Assembly (NCBI GenBank): GCA_034435835.1
Contig: DAOTWF010000027.1
Location: 107,882-171,881, forward strand
DNA from: CALJTV01 sp034435835
GTDB taxonomy: Bacteria > Chloroflexota > Dehalococcoidia > GIF9 > UBA5629
Length of the DNA: 64,000 nucleotides
Direction of reading: 5' to 3'
The notes under the pieces were generated by a model. The model searched no databases. It saw only the letters and a list, made by a program, of their open reading frames with translations, and was not told the DNA's origin. How positions within the stretch are numbered: position 1 is the stretch's first letter; each line of letters opens with the position of its first letter. Both the position numbers and the translations under genes were made by a program. Shown here in pieces: positions 9,314 to 18,011 of the stretch.

Positions 9314-10231
9314 ATGGACATAGTGGGCAAAAGATTCTGGTTTTTTCTGATATCAGCGGTAGTGATTATCCCTGGCATAGTCTCGCTGGGAATCTTCGGA
9401 CTAAACCTGGGTGTTGATTTCAGCAGCGGCACTACTATGACGCTACACTTTCAGCCGCAAATTAAACAGGAGCAGCTACGTGAGGCGATGATGGGCCTGG
9501 GCTACAGGGAGGCAATGATCCAGATTATGAGCGGGGGCGACATTTTCGTTCGTATTCGTGAGGTGTCACTGGAGCAGCGGGGAGCCCTGCTGGATGGATT
9601 GCGAGAGAAACTGGGCGTGGAAATAGAATTGCGCGATGCCCATACGGTCTCGCCGCTTCTGGCTACTGAAGTCGCCCGAAATGCTGCTATCGCTGTTGTG
9701 GTGGCAGCAATATTTATGATGTTATACATCGCTTGGGCATTCCGACGCATGCCCAAGCCGTTCCGCTGGGGGGTGGTAGCTGTGGTGGCACTGGCCCACG
9801 ATGTACTGGTGGTTCTGGGTATTTTCTCTATTTTAGGTTGGGCTGCTGGGGTACAGATTGATTCACTGTTCATAACCGGCATTTTGACGGTTGTCGGCTA
9901 CAGCATAAACAACATTGTGGTAGTCTTTGACAGGATCAGAGAGAACATGAGCCGGGGCATCAGCAAGGACTTTGAAGTTACTGTCAACTCCAGCATTTTG
10001 GAAACTGTGGGGCGATGTCTTAACACAAGTTTGACCACACTTTTTGTCATCGTTGCCCTTCTGCTCCTCGGAGGTATTACGCTGCGTTATTTTGTGCTGG
10101 TGCTCTTTATCGGCGTGGTTGCTGGGACTTACAACTCTATCTGTCTGGCAGGGCAATTATTGGTGGTGTGGGATAAAGGGGAGTGGGGCAGATTTCTGTC
10201 CTGGGCAAAACCGACGAGAGAACCAGCTTAG
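9314..10231 (+). CDS. secF: Protein-export membrane protein SecF
   Basis: Partner of SecD in the accessory SecDF complex. Length is 305 aa with six predicted membrane segments; the first helix is at residues 8-29. The signature LNLGVDFSSGTTM is the SecF version of the D1 motif. The second conserved block is TVVGYSINNIVVVFDRIREN, which includes the Asp-Arg pair linked to proton movement. The gene begins 3 bp after secD. Its stop is 16 bp from the stop of the convergent amidohydrolase gene, so little room remains for terminators. Confidence 0.95.
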   Translation: MDIVGKRFWFFLISAVVIIPGIVSLGIFGLNLGVDFSSGTTMTLHFQPQIKQEQLREAMMGLGYREAMIQIMSGGDIFVRIREVSLEQRGALLDGLREKLGVEIELRDAHTVSPLLATEVARNAAIAVVVAAIFMMLYIAWAFRRMPKPFRWGVVAVVALAHDVLVVLGIFSILGWAAGVQIDSLFITGILTVVGYSINNIVVVFDRIRENMSRGISKDFEVTVNSSILETVGRCLNTSLTTLFVIVALLLLGGITLRYFVLVLFIGVVAGTYNSICLAGQLLVVWDKGEWGRFLSWAKPTREPA

Positions 10232-10247
10232 TTGATTCGATTCGCCA

Positions 10248-11282
10248 TCAGATGTGGTGTATTTGTTTTAACATTTGCAGGAAGCCGTGAAGCTGGGCTG
10301 GTTTAGCGGTTATTTTTGGTTTACCCAGTGGGTCGTCGAAACTTTTATTGCCTGAAAGGACAGCAAGTGTAGCAGCAACAGAGAGGGACAGGGCTTGCAG
10401 ATGGTAGCCACCTTCGAGCGCGAACACCAGTCTTCCCTGACACAGCATATCAGCCAGTGTTTTCAGTATTTCCACTAGGCGGGCAAAGCCGGACACACTT
10501 ACATTCATTTGTGCCAGAGGATCAGCCCAGTGGGCATCATAGCCAGCGGATACCATTATGAGGTGTGGCTCAAAGCGGCGTGCTATCGGTGCCAATATGT
10601 CTTCGAAGACTGCCTGGTATTCTTCATCACCCCAGCCAGCCAGTAGTGGCACGTTGACGGTGAGACCTTCCCCCTGTTTGGTGCCTGTCTCATTGATGGT
10701 GCCGGTGCCGGGGAACAGGGGATACTGGTGCGTGGAAAAATAGAGCACATGTGGGTCTGCATAAAAAGCATCCTGTGTGCCATTTCCGTGGTGGACGTCA
10801 AAATCGACGATAAGGATGCGTTTAATGTCAAAGTTTGCCAGAGCATATTTGGCGGCTATCGCGATATTGTTGAATAGACAGAAGCCCATGGCTTGCCAGC
10901 AGGTGGCGTGGTGACCCGGTGGCCTGACCAGTGCGAAAGCGCAGTCGACCTGTCGGTTCAACACTGCATCGACGGCTGTAATGGCACCACCGGCGGCATA
11001 GATGGCTGCGTCATATGAGCGTGGCGATGTCACCGTATCTGGATCCAGCCAGCCACCATCTCTGCTTACCTGTTCCCTGAGGTAAAGTATGTATTCTCTG
11101 GCGTGGACAGCTGAGATCTCTTCGATTGTGGCAGGACGGGGTGAAAGGTTATAGAGTCTGTCTTTGAAGGTTTCCTGAATATAGGTGTTGGTCGTAACGA
11201 GGCGCTGGGCGTTCTCCACATGTTCCTTCGTGTCGTGCTCCAAGTAGATGGGGTGGTAGATTACACCTACTCTGGTAGCCAT
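10248..11282 (-). CDS. Histone-deacetylase-family zinc amidohydrolase (AcuC/acetoin-utilisation type)
   Basis: Arginase/deacetylase-fold enzyme likely to remove acetyl groups from lysines, acetylpolyamines or related amides. Visible active-site blocks are RPPGHHAT (His pair), ILIVDFDVHHGNGTQ (zinc Asp and His), FSTHQYPLFPGTG and MVSAGYDAHWADPL (second zinc Asp), then LEGGYHLQAL with the conserved Tyr. Length 344 aa, a single-domain size. The ATG at 11282 is preceded by AAGGT. It stands alone on the minus strand, divergent from the CDF transporter. The window also holds a sirtuin and two acyl-CoA or acetyl-handling genes, but no physical linkage ties them to this gene. Substrate unknown. Confidence 0.88.
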   Translation of the reverse strand: MATRVGVIYHPIYLEHDTKEHVENAQRLVTTNTYIQETFKDRLYNLSPRPATIEEISAVHAREYILYLREQVSRDGGWLDPDTVTSPRSYDAAIYAAGGAITAVDAVLNRQVDCAFALVRPPGHHATCWQAMGFCLFNNIAIAAKYALANFDIKRILIVDFDVHHGNGTQDAFYADPHVLYFSTHQYPLFPGTGTINETGTKQGEGLTVNVPLLAGWGDEEYQAVFEDILAPIARRFEPHLIMVSAGYDAHWADPLAQMNVSVSGFARLVEILKTLADMLCQGRLVFALEGGYHLQALSLSVAATLAVLSGNKSFDDPLGKPKITAKPAQLHGFLQMLKQIHHI

Positions 11283-11337
11283 TGTTTAAACCTTATTCGG
11301 CTTTCGACATGTAAAACCTAGCTAATAATAGCAAAGG

Positions 11338-11369
11338 GCGTCTAGGCAAGCAAATTAGCCTCCAGACGC
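11338..11369. other. Stem-loop in the divergent region between the amidohydrolase and CDF genes
   Basis: GCGTCT-AGGC (11338-11347) pairs with GCCT-cc-AGACGC (11358-11369), giving a ten base-pair stem interrupted by a two-base bulge, with a ten-base loop. No run of T follows on either strand, so it does not look like an intrinsic terminator. It lies about 55 bp upstream of the amidohydrolase gene and about 120 bp upstream of the CDF gene, so it could be a protein-binding site or a leader structure. Confidence 0.45.
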
Positions 11370-11486
11370 TATTATGCATCTATTGTTTTTGGGCATGATT
11401 GGGTGGTAAACTTTAGCCGTTTTCGAATAGAGAAGGATATGAAAGCAATTGTGTTGGTGTGTTCTACATAAAAGGCAGCCTCGGCT

Positions 11487-12365
11487 GTGCTTGTCGGGGT
11501 GGTTATAGGACTTATAGTCCTTAAAATCATAGTAGGTCTGATAAGTGGCAGCATAAGCGTGTTCGCCCAAGCAGCGGATAGCCTCCTCGACCTTTTTGCT
11601 GGTGTACTTACTTTTGTTGCCATCCGTATTGCTATCAAGCCAGCTGATGAGGAGCATCCTTTTGGTCATGGCAAGGTTGAGGATTTTGCTGGTGTAGTAC
11701 AAGGAGTGCTTATCTTCGTTGCTGCTGTGCTGATAATCTATACGTCTGTGCTGCGTATTGTACAAGGGAGCACTTTACAGCTGGCTGAGGCTGTTATCGG
11801 TGTTATGCTCGTTTCCATAATGGCCAGCATTTGTCTTTCTCGTTATCTACTCAAGGTATCCAGTGCCACTGGCTCGACAGTCTTGGAAGCCAACGCACAC
11901 AATATACAAGGCGACGTATACTCAGCGGCTGCGGTTCTGTTTGGGCTGCTACTGGTTCGTGTGACCGGACTCACTATACTCGACCCCTTGCTAGCCATCG
12001 GCGTTGCGATATATCTGGTGAAATTATCATGCAACACGGCGAGGAAACCGTTTTTGGGGTTGGTGGATGCTAGTCTTCCCAAGGCGGAGCAAGCTGTCAT
12101 AAAGTCTTGTCTTACAGCTTACGAGGGTCGTGTGGTTGGCTTCCATGAGCTGCGTACCCGCCGCGCCGGCAATCAGCGATATATAGACCTTCATCTGGTA
12201 ATGGCAAAAAATGTCAACTTGGAGCATGCCCACAAGGTGTGTGATTTACTGGAACATGATATTAAATCGAAGTTGCCGCGGAGCGATATCACCATTCATA
12301 TTGAGCCTTGCGATGGTAGGTGCAAACAATGTATGTTGGATGCCTCCAAATGCAAAGGCAGCTGA
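11487..12365 (+). CDS. Cation diffusion facilitator (CDF) family metal transporter, uncertain 5' end
   Basis: Membrane exporter of divalent metals such as Zn, Mn or Fe in exchange for protons. Membrane helix 1 (VGVVIGLIVLKIIVGL) is followed by the helix 2 metal motif DSLLD, then HPFGHGK in the first cytoplasmic loop. Helix 5 reads ANAHNIQGDVYSAA, so the usual HxxxD appears as NxxxD or HxxxxD. The C-terminal cytoplasmic domain ends in a Cys-rich tail (CDGRCKQCMLDASKC). GTG 11487 is the first usable start after an in-frame TAA at 11469. Directly upstream, GAGAAGGAT plus ATG 11439 in the same frame would encode ten residues before that TAA. The gene is therefore either short at its N-terminus or interrupted. 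Metal specificity is unknown. Confidence 0.82.
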   Translation: MLVGVVIGLIVLKIIVGLISGSISVFAQAADSLLDLFAGVLTFVAIRIAIKPADEEHPFGHGKVEDFAGVVQGVLIFVAAVLIIYTSVLRIVQGSTLQLAEAVIGVMLVSIMASICLSRYLLKVSSATGSTVLEANAHNIQGDVYSAAAVLFGLLLVRVTGLTILDPLLAIGVAIYLVKLSCNTARKPFLGLVDASLPKAEQAVIKSCLTAYEGRVVGFHELRTRRAGNQRYIDLHLVMAKNVNLEHAHKVCDLLEHDIKSKLPRSDITIHIEPCDGRCKQCMLDASKCKGS

Positions 12366-12446
12366 TGGCTAACAAAGCTGCAAAAGGCTGTGCTCTTTCT
12401 GGCTGGCTCCGTGCAGGGAGCACTGGAGGATGACTGTTGTCGGTGG

Positions 12447-14045
12447 CTACTCCCTCTCAATATAGACTTCGCTAAGTAGTGGGACCCCCTGCGCGTCTAC
12501 TGTATAGTTTTTGACATAAGGCTTTACTAAGAGATAGTTCTCATTAAACCAGAGAGGTAAACAAGCTGCCTCGGTAACGATCAATGCTTCGGCTTGCTGA
12601 TAAAGGGAGAACCTTACTGTCTCGTCTGGTTCAATTGCAGCTCTGTCCAGAATGATGTCCACCTCGCTGTTGCTGTATTTTCCGTAGTTATACTCAGCAT
12701 TGCTGTGGAATAGGATTTCAAGGAAGTTCTGCGGGTCGGGATAATCAGCTATCCAGCCACTGACAAACATATGATCTAGTTCGTATTTGATGTAGTACGG
12801 GAAGACTTCTGGTTCCAACTGTCTTACTGCAACTTTCACACCAAGATTGCGCTGCCAGTCGTTGATGACAGCCCCAACGTAGGCTGGAATATTTCCCCCG
12901 CTCCCTGAGACCGTCAAAGTAATAGGCGGCAGGTTTTCGAGATCGTTGTATTTTGAACTGGCAAGAAACTTCTTGGCTCTGTCTGGGTCATAGTCCAGCC
13001 CTTTGATGTCTTTGTTGTAGCCCGGCATGTTTGGTGGCAGGATGCCATCCGCGTTAATCGCCATTCCTTTCAGTATTATCTTCACGATTTTTTCCTTGTC
13101 CACAGCATGGCAGAAAGCCTTCCGCATATTGATGTCATCGAACGGGGGCTTCTGGATGTTGAAGCCGATGTAGAAAAGGCTGAGTTCGGGAAATATTAAG
13201 AGCTGGTCGTGGAAGGGGCCGTTTTCGTCTGTTGCCCGCTCAACGTAATCTTCGAATACAGGGCTTACATCGATCTCATCCATTTCATACATTGCCATCG
13301 GCATTCCAGCTAGCAGATGAAAGACCACCTTGTCAAGTCGAGGAGGCTTCCGATAGAATTTTTCATTTTTTTCGAGTATGAGCAGCTCACCTTGCCGCCA
13401 TTCTTTTAGCTTGAAAGGGCCGGTTCCGTTAGGCTTCTTCCACCATTTGCTGTCTGACTCTACGCTTGTCCGATCGACCACAAAGGCGGTGGGGTATGTG
13501 AGCTTTGCCAAGAAGTAGGCCTTGGGGGCGTCTATGGTGACCTGTAGAGTGTAGTTATCCAGAACCTTGACGCCACTTATTTCGGTGGCTTTACCCTCCA
13601 AAACCTCTCTGGCACCGACGATGTCGCCCAGATATGTCGCTGCTGTCTGTGAACGGGTTCTTGGGTTACAGGCTCTCTCCCAAGAATATTTGAAATCGTG
13701 GGCGGTTACCTCCTTACCGTTATGGAATTTCACTCTCTTGCGCAGGAAGAAGGTGTACGTCTTGCCATCCTCGCTTTTTTGCCAGGTCTCTGCTATGTCT
13801 GGTGTTGGTTTTGCGTTGGCATCGAGCCTCACGAGTCCGCTGAATATTTGCATCACGTAGATATGTGAGCTCATCTCACTGGAGATCGCTGGATCAAGCG
13901 TTATTGGCCCTGTGTCCCAAAGGTGAAGCTCCTGTTCTGACAGAGGCGGCGGCTCCTGTTCTGGAAGACAAGCAGGCACAAGCAGCAAAATTGTTATACA
14001 TAGCAATAATATGGTCAGTGATTTTGTTCGCCTTGGTTCCTTCAT
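12447..14045 (-). CDS. Oligopeptide/dipeptide ABC-type substrate-binding lipoprotein (orphan)
   Basis: Family 5 solute-binding protein, 532 aa. The N-terminal signal (KSLTILLLCITILLLVPAC) ends in a lipobox Cys, so the mature protein is anchored to the outer face of the membrane. Family features include LDPAISSEMSSHIYVMQIF, LRKRVKFHNGKEVTAHDFKY and FDDINMRKAFCHAVDKEKI. ATG 14045 was chosen because it gives a clean lipoprotein signal; a GTG at 14072 lies inside radC. No permease or ATPase genes are nearby, so it must borrow a transporter from elsewhere or act as a receptor or chaperone. It ends the nfi-prfB-peptidase-radC run, 17 bp after radC. Confidence 0.88.
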   Translation of the reverse strand: MKEPRRTKSLTILLLCITILLLVPACLPEQEPPPLSEQELHLWDTGPITLDPAISSEMSSHIYVMQIFSGLVRLDANAKPTPDIAETWQKSEDGKTYTFFLRKRVKFHNGKEVTAHDFKYSWERACNPRTRSQTAATYLGDIVGAREVLEGKATEISGVKVLDNYTLQVTIDAPKAYFLAKLTYPTAFVVDRTSVESDSKWWKKPNGTGPFKLKEWRQGELLILEKNEKFYRKPPRLDKVVFHLLAGMPMAMYEMDEIDVSPVFEDYVERATDENGPFHDQLLIFPELSLFYIGFNIQKPPFDDINMRKAFCHAVDKEKIVKIILKGMAINADGILPPNMPGYNKDIKGLDYDPDRAKKFLASSKYNDLENLPPITLTVSGSGGNIPAYVGAVINDWQRNLGVKVAVRQLEPEVFPYYIKYELDHMFVSGWIADYPDPQNFLEILFHSNAEYNYGKYSNSEVDIILDRAAIEPDETVRFSLYQQAEALIVTEAACLPLWFNENYLLVKPYVKNYTVDAQGVPLLSEVYIERE

Positions 14046-14061
14046 GTTTTGATGGCTGCCC

Positions 14062-14751
14062 CTAGAAAACACCTCTGGATTTCATACTGGAGTAGCATGT
14101 GTCGCAAATGATTATGTGATCCAGAACCTCTATGCCCATTATTTCGCCAACGTCAACAAGGCGTTTGGTCAATTTAATATCGTCGTCGGAAGGAGTCGGA
14201 TCCCCCGAAGGATGGTTGTGCACGAAGATTACCGATGCAGCGCTGGAGGTTATGGCCTCCTTAAAGACCTCCCTAGGATGTACAATGCTTGAGTCCAAGC
14301 TGCCTATGGAGATGGTGTGGATGCCTATAAGGTGATTTCTTGTATCCAGAGAAAGGGCTATAAAGTGCTCCCTTTTTTTGCCTTTTAGTTTGTTCCTAAC
14401 GGCTTTTACCGCGTCTTCCGGAGAGCGCACGGTGAGTTTATTGGTATCTGTTGACTGCTCTTCCAGGCGCCTACCAAGCTCCAGTGCAGCTTTGAGCTGT
14501 GTAGCTTTAGCAAGGCCAATCCCCTTTATCTGGGTGAGCTCTTCAACGGTGGCAGAGGCAATATTTTTGAGGTTGCCGAAATTGCTAAGCAGCTTCTGTG
14601 CGGTCAGTACCACTGATTCGCCTTTTGTTCCCCTGCCGAGCACCAGCGCCAGCAGCTCTTGAACGGAAAGGGCTTCTGTGCCCAATTTGAGAAGCCTTTC
14701 CCGCGGCCGCTCTGAAAGCGGTAAATCGTGGACTGTGAATGTCTTTGTCAT
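14062..14751 (-). CDS. radC: RadC-family JAB1/MPN domain protein
   Basis: Widely conserved protein linked to DNA repair, with no settled biochemical role. An N-terminal helix-hairpin-helix (IKGIGLAKATQLKAALELGRR is close to the family pattern) is followed by a JAMM metalloprotease-like motif: HNHPSGDPTPSDDD with the His pair and Asp, and a Glu upstream (HPREVFKEAI). Length is 229 aa from ATG 14751, matching the family start MTKTFTVHDLPLSERPRERL; the frame runs further upstream but without family similarity. The ATG overlaps the stop of the peptidase gene as ATGA, so the two are coupled. Confidence 0.93.
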   Translation of the reverse strand: MTKTFTVHDLPLSERPRERLLKLGTEALSVQELLALVLGRGTKGESVVLTAQKLLSNFGNLKNIASATVEELTQIKGIGLAKATQLKAALELGRRLEEQSTDTNKLTVRSPEDAVKAVRNKLKGKKREHFIALSLDTRNHLIGIHTISIGSLDSSIVHPREVFKEAITSSAASVIFVHNHPSGDPTPSDDDIKLTKRLVDVGEIMGIEVLDHIIICDTCYSSMKSRGVF

Positions 14752-15968
14752 CTTACGCCAATCCGAAATTCTGATGAATAGAAGGTTGTCATACATAAGG
14801 TTGGACGCGGCTTTGGTGAGGCGGTTGGCTCCTCGATGGGCGAGACTGCTTTTAAGCTGGGTGCGGATTCTGCTTTGCTCATTATGTACGATCTCCATAA
14901 CCTGTCAAGGCCCGACTGGTCGAAGCCATAAACTGATAGCAGTGCTTCATCGGCGGTGCTACCTTCTTTAAAAAGATGGAGAAGCGCAAGCATCTTATCC
15001 TTGCCGTAGTTCTGGATAAGAAACTCTACTAGGCTCTGGCTCTGTGCGTAGGATAGGTAGGCATCCTCCGGTTTTGCTGAGAACTGACTTGAGAGGCTGC
15101 GGACGGAGAACAATCTTCCTTCTGCGGCTGCTTTTCTCAGTAATAGTGCAAGATGGACGTCTCTCCCGCCTTCGGCATGCATGGCTAGGCCCTCGTTGAG
15201 CCAGACTGGCAGGCTTGCCCCGTAAGGACTGAAAGTTACCTGATGGATTACCATATGGCCAAGCTCGTGTGCTACTGCCTTTTTGCCCCAGCTGAGCTGG
15301 TTTACCGGAACGCCAATGGCTATTATGCCGAACTCGGGAAAGGCAACCCCACCGGTCCATTCGCGTGGAAATATCATCGCTGCCCTCAAATCTTGAGGAC
15401 TGGCATAAATATAGATATTGACCAGTCTTTCCAAGCGGGCGCCTGTGTCTTCGTAGAGTCTTTCCAGTGCCTGACTACAGGCAACAAGTAGCTCATTGGC
15501 GAAAGACGGACTTCCCCTGTACCAAAAAAGCCTTACCTGACCTTCGGTAAGATTCTGCCATGAATAGCGGACATCTTGAAACCGCGACGTATATTTGTCG
15601 GAGATTAACTTGTCCCCCTTTTGATTTTCGATGATCCACCAGTAATGGACGGTAGCACCCACCGGCAGGATGGCTTTTCTCATATCCCAGTCCCACTTTG
15701 TTTCAACCGTCGGGGAGGGCGCAAAATCTGGCCAGGCTTCACTAATAACCGGGGCATAGTTCATTCTTTCCACTTCATACTGAAGCCTGATTTTGGTGAT
15801 ATTGGTTTGGCTCTGGGCTTTGACCTTGAAGACCAGCGATGACGGGAAAATTATCTCGGTGCCAGACTCAATCAGTGTTATCTGCTCTGTTTTTTGCTGG
15901 GCTGTGATTGAGACAGGCAATGCGATTGAGACGATTAGAGCAAGAAGCGGGAGTGCATATTTAATCAT
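14748..15968 (-). CDS. Secreted or membrane-anchored gluzincin-like metallopeptidase (MA-like domain)
   Basis: Predicted extracellular zinc peptidase of 406 aa. Residues 1-23 form a signal peptide ending near SITAQQ. An N-terminal beta-rich region follows (about 25-150). The catalytic block is VAHELGHMVIHQ (HExxH) with the third ligand in WLNEGLAMHAEGG some 20 residues on, the gluzincin arrangement. The C-terminal part is helical and contains AYLSYAQSQSLVEFLIQNYG. The start ATG 15968 overlaps the end of prfB by 8 bp and its ribosome site (GGAGAAAGAG) lies inside prfB. The family is common in Dehalococcoidia-type genomes but its substrates are not known. Confidence 0.8.
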   Translation of the reverse strand: MIKYALPLLALIVSIALPVSITAQQKTEQITLIESGTEIIFPSSLVFKVKAQSQTNITKIRLQYEVERMNYAPVISEAWPDFAPSPTVETKWDWDMRKAILPVGATVHYWWIIENQKGDKLISDKYTSRFQDVRYSWQNLTEGQVRLFWYRGSPSFANELLVACSQALERLYEDTGARLERLVNIYIYASPQDLRAAMIFPREWTGGVAFPEFGIIAIGVPVNQLSWGKKAVAHELGHMVIHQVTFSPYGASLPVWLNEGLAMHAEGGRDVHLALLLRKAAAEGRLFSVRSLSSQFSAKPEDAYLSYAQSQSLVEFLIQNYGKDKMLALLHLFKEGSTADEALLSVYGFDQSGLDRLWRSYIMSKAESAPSLKAVSPIEEPTASPKPRPTLCMTTFYSSEFRIGVR

Positions 15969-17074
15969 TCTCTTTCTCCAGTATATGGTGCAGGTACACT
16001 GTGATAAACTCGTCTAGTTCTCCATCGAGTACAGACGCGGCATTGCTGGTCTCATAACCGGTGCGGTGGTCCTTCACCATTTTATAGGGGTGGAGGACAT
16101 AACTCCGAATCTGGTTGCCCCAGCCGGCTTCAATTCGTGCCCCTTTTAACTTGGCTCTTTCTGCCTCTCTTTTTGCCTGTTCAAGTTGGAAGAGGCGTGC
16201 ATAGAGAACTTTCAGCGCATTTTCCTTATTCTGGTATTGAGAGCGCTCGCTCTGGCAACTCACCACTATGCCGGAAGGGACATGGGTTATTCTTACAGCG
16301 CTACTTGTTTTTTGCATGTGTTGCCCACCCGGTCCGCTGGAGCGGAATGTCTCGATCTTCAGGTCAGCGGGGTCGATTTTAATATCTATCTCCTGCTCGA
16401 CCTCGGGCAAGACTTCGACCAGTGCAAACGAGGTGTGCCTGGCACGGTCGGCATCAAACGGTGAAATGCGGACAAGTCGGTGCACGCCATGCTCGGACTT
16501 GAGATAACCGTAAGCATATTCTCCCTTTATTTCAACAGTGACGCTCTTAATCCCGGCTTCGTCTCCCGGGGATATATCCAGTATCTCTGTCTGGTAACCA
16601 CGGCGTTCTGCCCACCTTGTATACATCCTCAATAGCATTTCTGCCCAGTCTTGGGCTTCTGTGCCACCTGCCCCAGCATGAATGCTCAAGATGGCATCTC
16701 TGCGGTCATGTTCACCATTCAGAAGCAGTCTTGTTTCTAGGTCTTCCAATTGAGAGGCTAGCTGTACCATTTCTTTTCTGACATCCTCTGCTACAGCGGG
16801 GTCGTTTTCCTCGATGGCCAGTTCCACCATCTCAAGTAGATCGTCGACCCTCTTTTCCAGACTACGCCAAGTACCAACTGTCTCTTTAAGTCCACCTAAT
16901 TGACGCATGAAAGACTGCGCCCTGCTCGGCTCAAGCCAGAACGCAGGCTGGGCTGCGTCGAATTCAAGTTTAGAGATTTCCTTTTCCTTGGCAGCTATGT
17001 CAAAGGCGCTCCATTAAGTCGGTTATCTTTTTCCGTATGGTTTCTAAAGTTTGTTTTATCTCCTGCATGTCCAC
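15961..17074 (-). CDS. prfB: Peptide chain release factor 2, expressed by programmed +1 frameshift
   Basis: Recognises UGA and UAA stop codons and frees the finished peptide. The main part has the codon-recognition tripeptide SPF in RISPFDADRARH and the catalytic GGQ in SSGPGGQHMQKTSSA. The first 24 codons lie in another frame: GTG 17074 (GGGAGG six bases upstream; ATG 17068 is an alternative) runs to CTT followed by an in-frame TGA at 17002-17000. A +1 slip there continues as DIAAKEKEISKLEFD, restoring the normal RF2 N-terminus; total about 370 aa. The site is described separately. The gene follows nfi by 47 bp and overlaps the peptidase gene by 8 bp. Confidence 0.95.
16999..17005 (-). promoter_or_regulatory. 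Programmed +1 ribosomal frameshift site of prfB
   Basis: The mRNA reads GGAG-CGC-CTT-TGA-C. The heptamer CTTTGAC is the classic RF2 slip site, and the internal Shine-Dalgarno-like GGAG sits three bases before CTT, the same spacing as in Escherichia coli prfB. When RF2 is scarce, slow termination at TGA lets the ribosome shift +1 and make RF2, giving autoregulation. The mechanism is established for this gene family; its operation here is inferred from the identical layout. Confidence 0.92.
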
Positions 17075-17121
17075 TGTAGGCCTCCCGTTTTCTGCTCTGT
17101 ACCTCTTTGGCTAATAATCGT

Positions 17122-17829
17122 TCAGTCGAATAACTTCTGTTGGCCAGCTTGTATAAAAGGCAACTTTTTCCCATTTGCAGCGAGATGGGCGAGGCGGGAT
17201 GGTTCCGGCAGGCGATGGTTCTGGCAGCATTTCAGTGTCCATTCTATAGCCGAACCTAGGTCGATCTTATGTCCTATCGATACGTAGACCGGCGCGGCAT
17301 TGGTTTTTGTACGCAAGGCGACGCCAATCGCTTCACCCCTGTCCACAAGTTCAGCGTAGCTGCCAGCTTGGTCACCGATGGCTCCACATGTCCCACAAAG
17401 ACGGGATTTTGCACAGCCTATAGTAGGGATATCAAGCAAAATCCCTAGGTGTGAGGCGATGCCAAATCTTCTGGGGTGAGCAATTCCCTGTCCATCTACA
17501 ATCAGCAAATCTGGGGTGATGGAAAGCTTTTGCCAGACAGTGAGCACCAGTGGCGATTCTCTGAACGATAGTAGTCCAGGTATATATGGGAAGTTCAGTC
17601 GTCCTTGCGCTTCTTCGATCTCAACTATTTTGAATTCGGGGTAGGTGAACACAACTACAGCAGCTCGGGCTGTGCCTGAGGGGTCAGGCGCCGAGATATC
17701 CGCACCAGCGATGAACCGAGGGCTTGAAAGCTTATTATCTCTACATACTCGAGATGCCAGCTCAAGCTGCAATTTCTCGGCTTCTGCAACTGTCAGTCGC
17801 CAGCTATGTAATTCATATACTTTTGGCAT
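17122..17829 (-). CDS. nfi: Endonuclease V (deoxyinosine 3'-endonuclease)
   Basis: Repair enzyme that cuts the second phosphodiester bond 3' to deoxyinosine arising from adenine deamination. At 235 aa it is a normal family length. Family blocks are IAGADIS (catalytic Asp), FPYIPGLLSFRESP (with the wedge PYIP), LLIVDGQGIAHPRRFGIASH (second Asp) and GVALRTKTNAAPVYVSIGH. ATG 17829 has no strong ribosome site. A minus-strand promoter (17900-17871) precedes it, and it heads the run nfi-prfB-peptidase-radC-lipoprotein. Confidence 0.93.
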   Translation of the reverse strand: MPKVYELHSWRLTVAEAEKLQLELASRVCRDNKLSSPRFIAGADISAPDPSGTARAAVVVFTYPEFKIVEIEEAQGRLNFPYIPGLLSFRESPLVLTVWQKLSITPDLLIVDGQGIAHPRRFGIASHLGILLDIPTIGCAKSRLCGTCGAIGDQAGSYAELVDRGEAIGVALRTKTNAAPVYVSIGHKIDLGSAIEWTLKCCQNHRLPEPSRLAHLAANGKKLPFIQAGQQKLFD

Positions 17830-17870
17830 AGCGCGTTTTTACCAGTATCCGGTCAGTAGACTGTGTCGTA

Positions 17871-17900
17871 ATTATAGAACGGCCTGTAGTGCAGAGGCAA
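17871..17900 (-). promoter_or_regulatory. Predicted sigma-70 promoter of the nfi-prfB operon
   Basis: TTGCCT (17900-17895, four of six matches) and TATAAT (17876-17871, perfect) are separated by 18 bp. The start point would be near 17864, about 35 bp before the nfi ATG. Confidence 0.55.
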
Positions 17901-17954
17901 TACACAATATTCGACTGTTGCGCCTGTGAACAAAAGGTGAATTTTGCAGTTAGC

Positions 17955-17983
17955 TTGACATTTTCGTGGCGACAAACTAGCAT
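17955..17983 (+). promoter_or_regulatory. Predicted sigma-70 promoter of the sirtuin gene
   Basis: TTGACA (17955-17960, perfect) and TAGCAT (17978-17983, four of six) with a 17 bp spacer. Transcription would begin near 17990, which supports ATG 18012 as the sirtuin start and rules out the open frame further upstream. Confidence 0.6.
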
Positions 17984-18011
17984 TGAATCAGGACTCAGAT
18001 GGAACGGTCAG

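Noticed and set aside
17889..18011. Longer sirtuin N-terminus
   Set aside because: Open frame but no similarity to sirtuins, and a TTGACA/TAGCAT promoter sits inside it.
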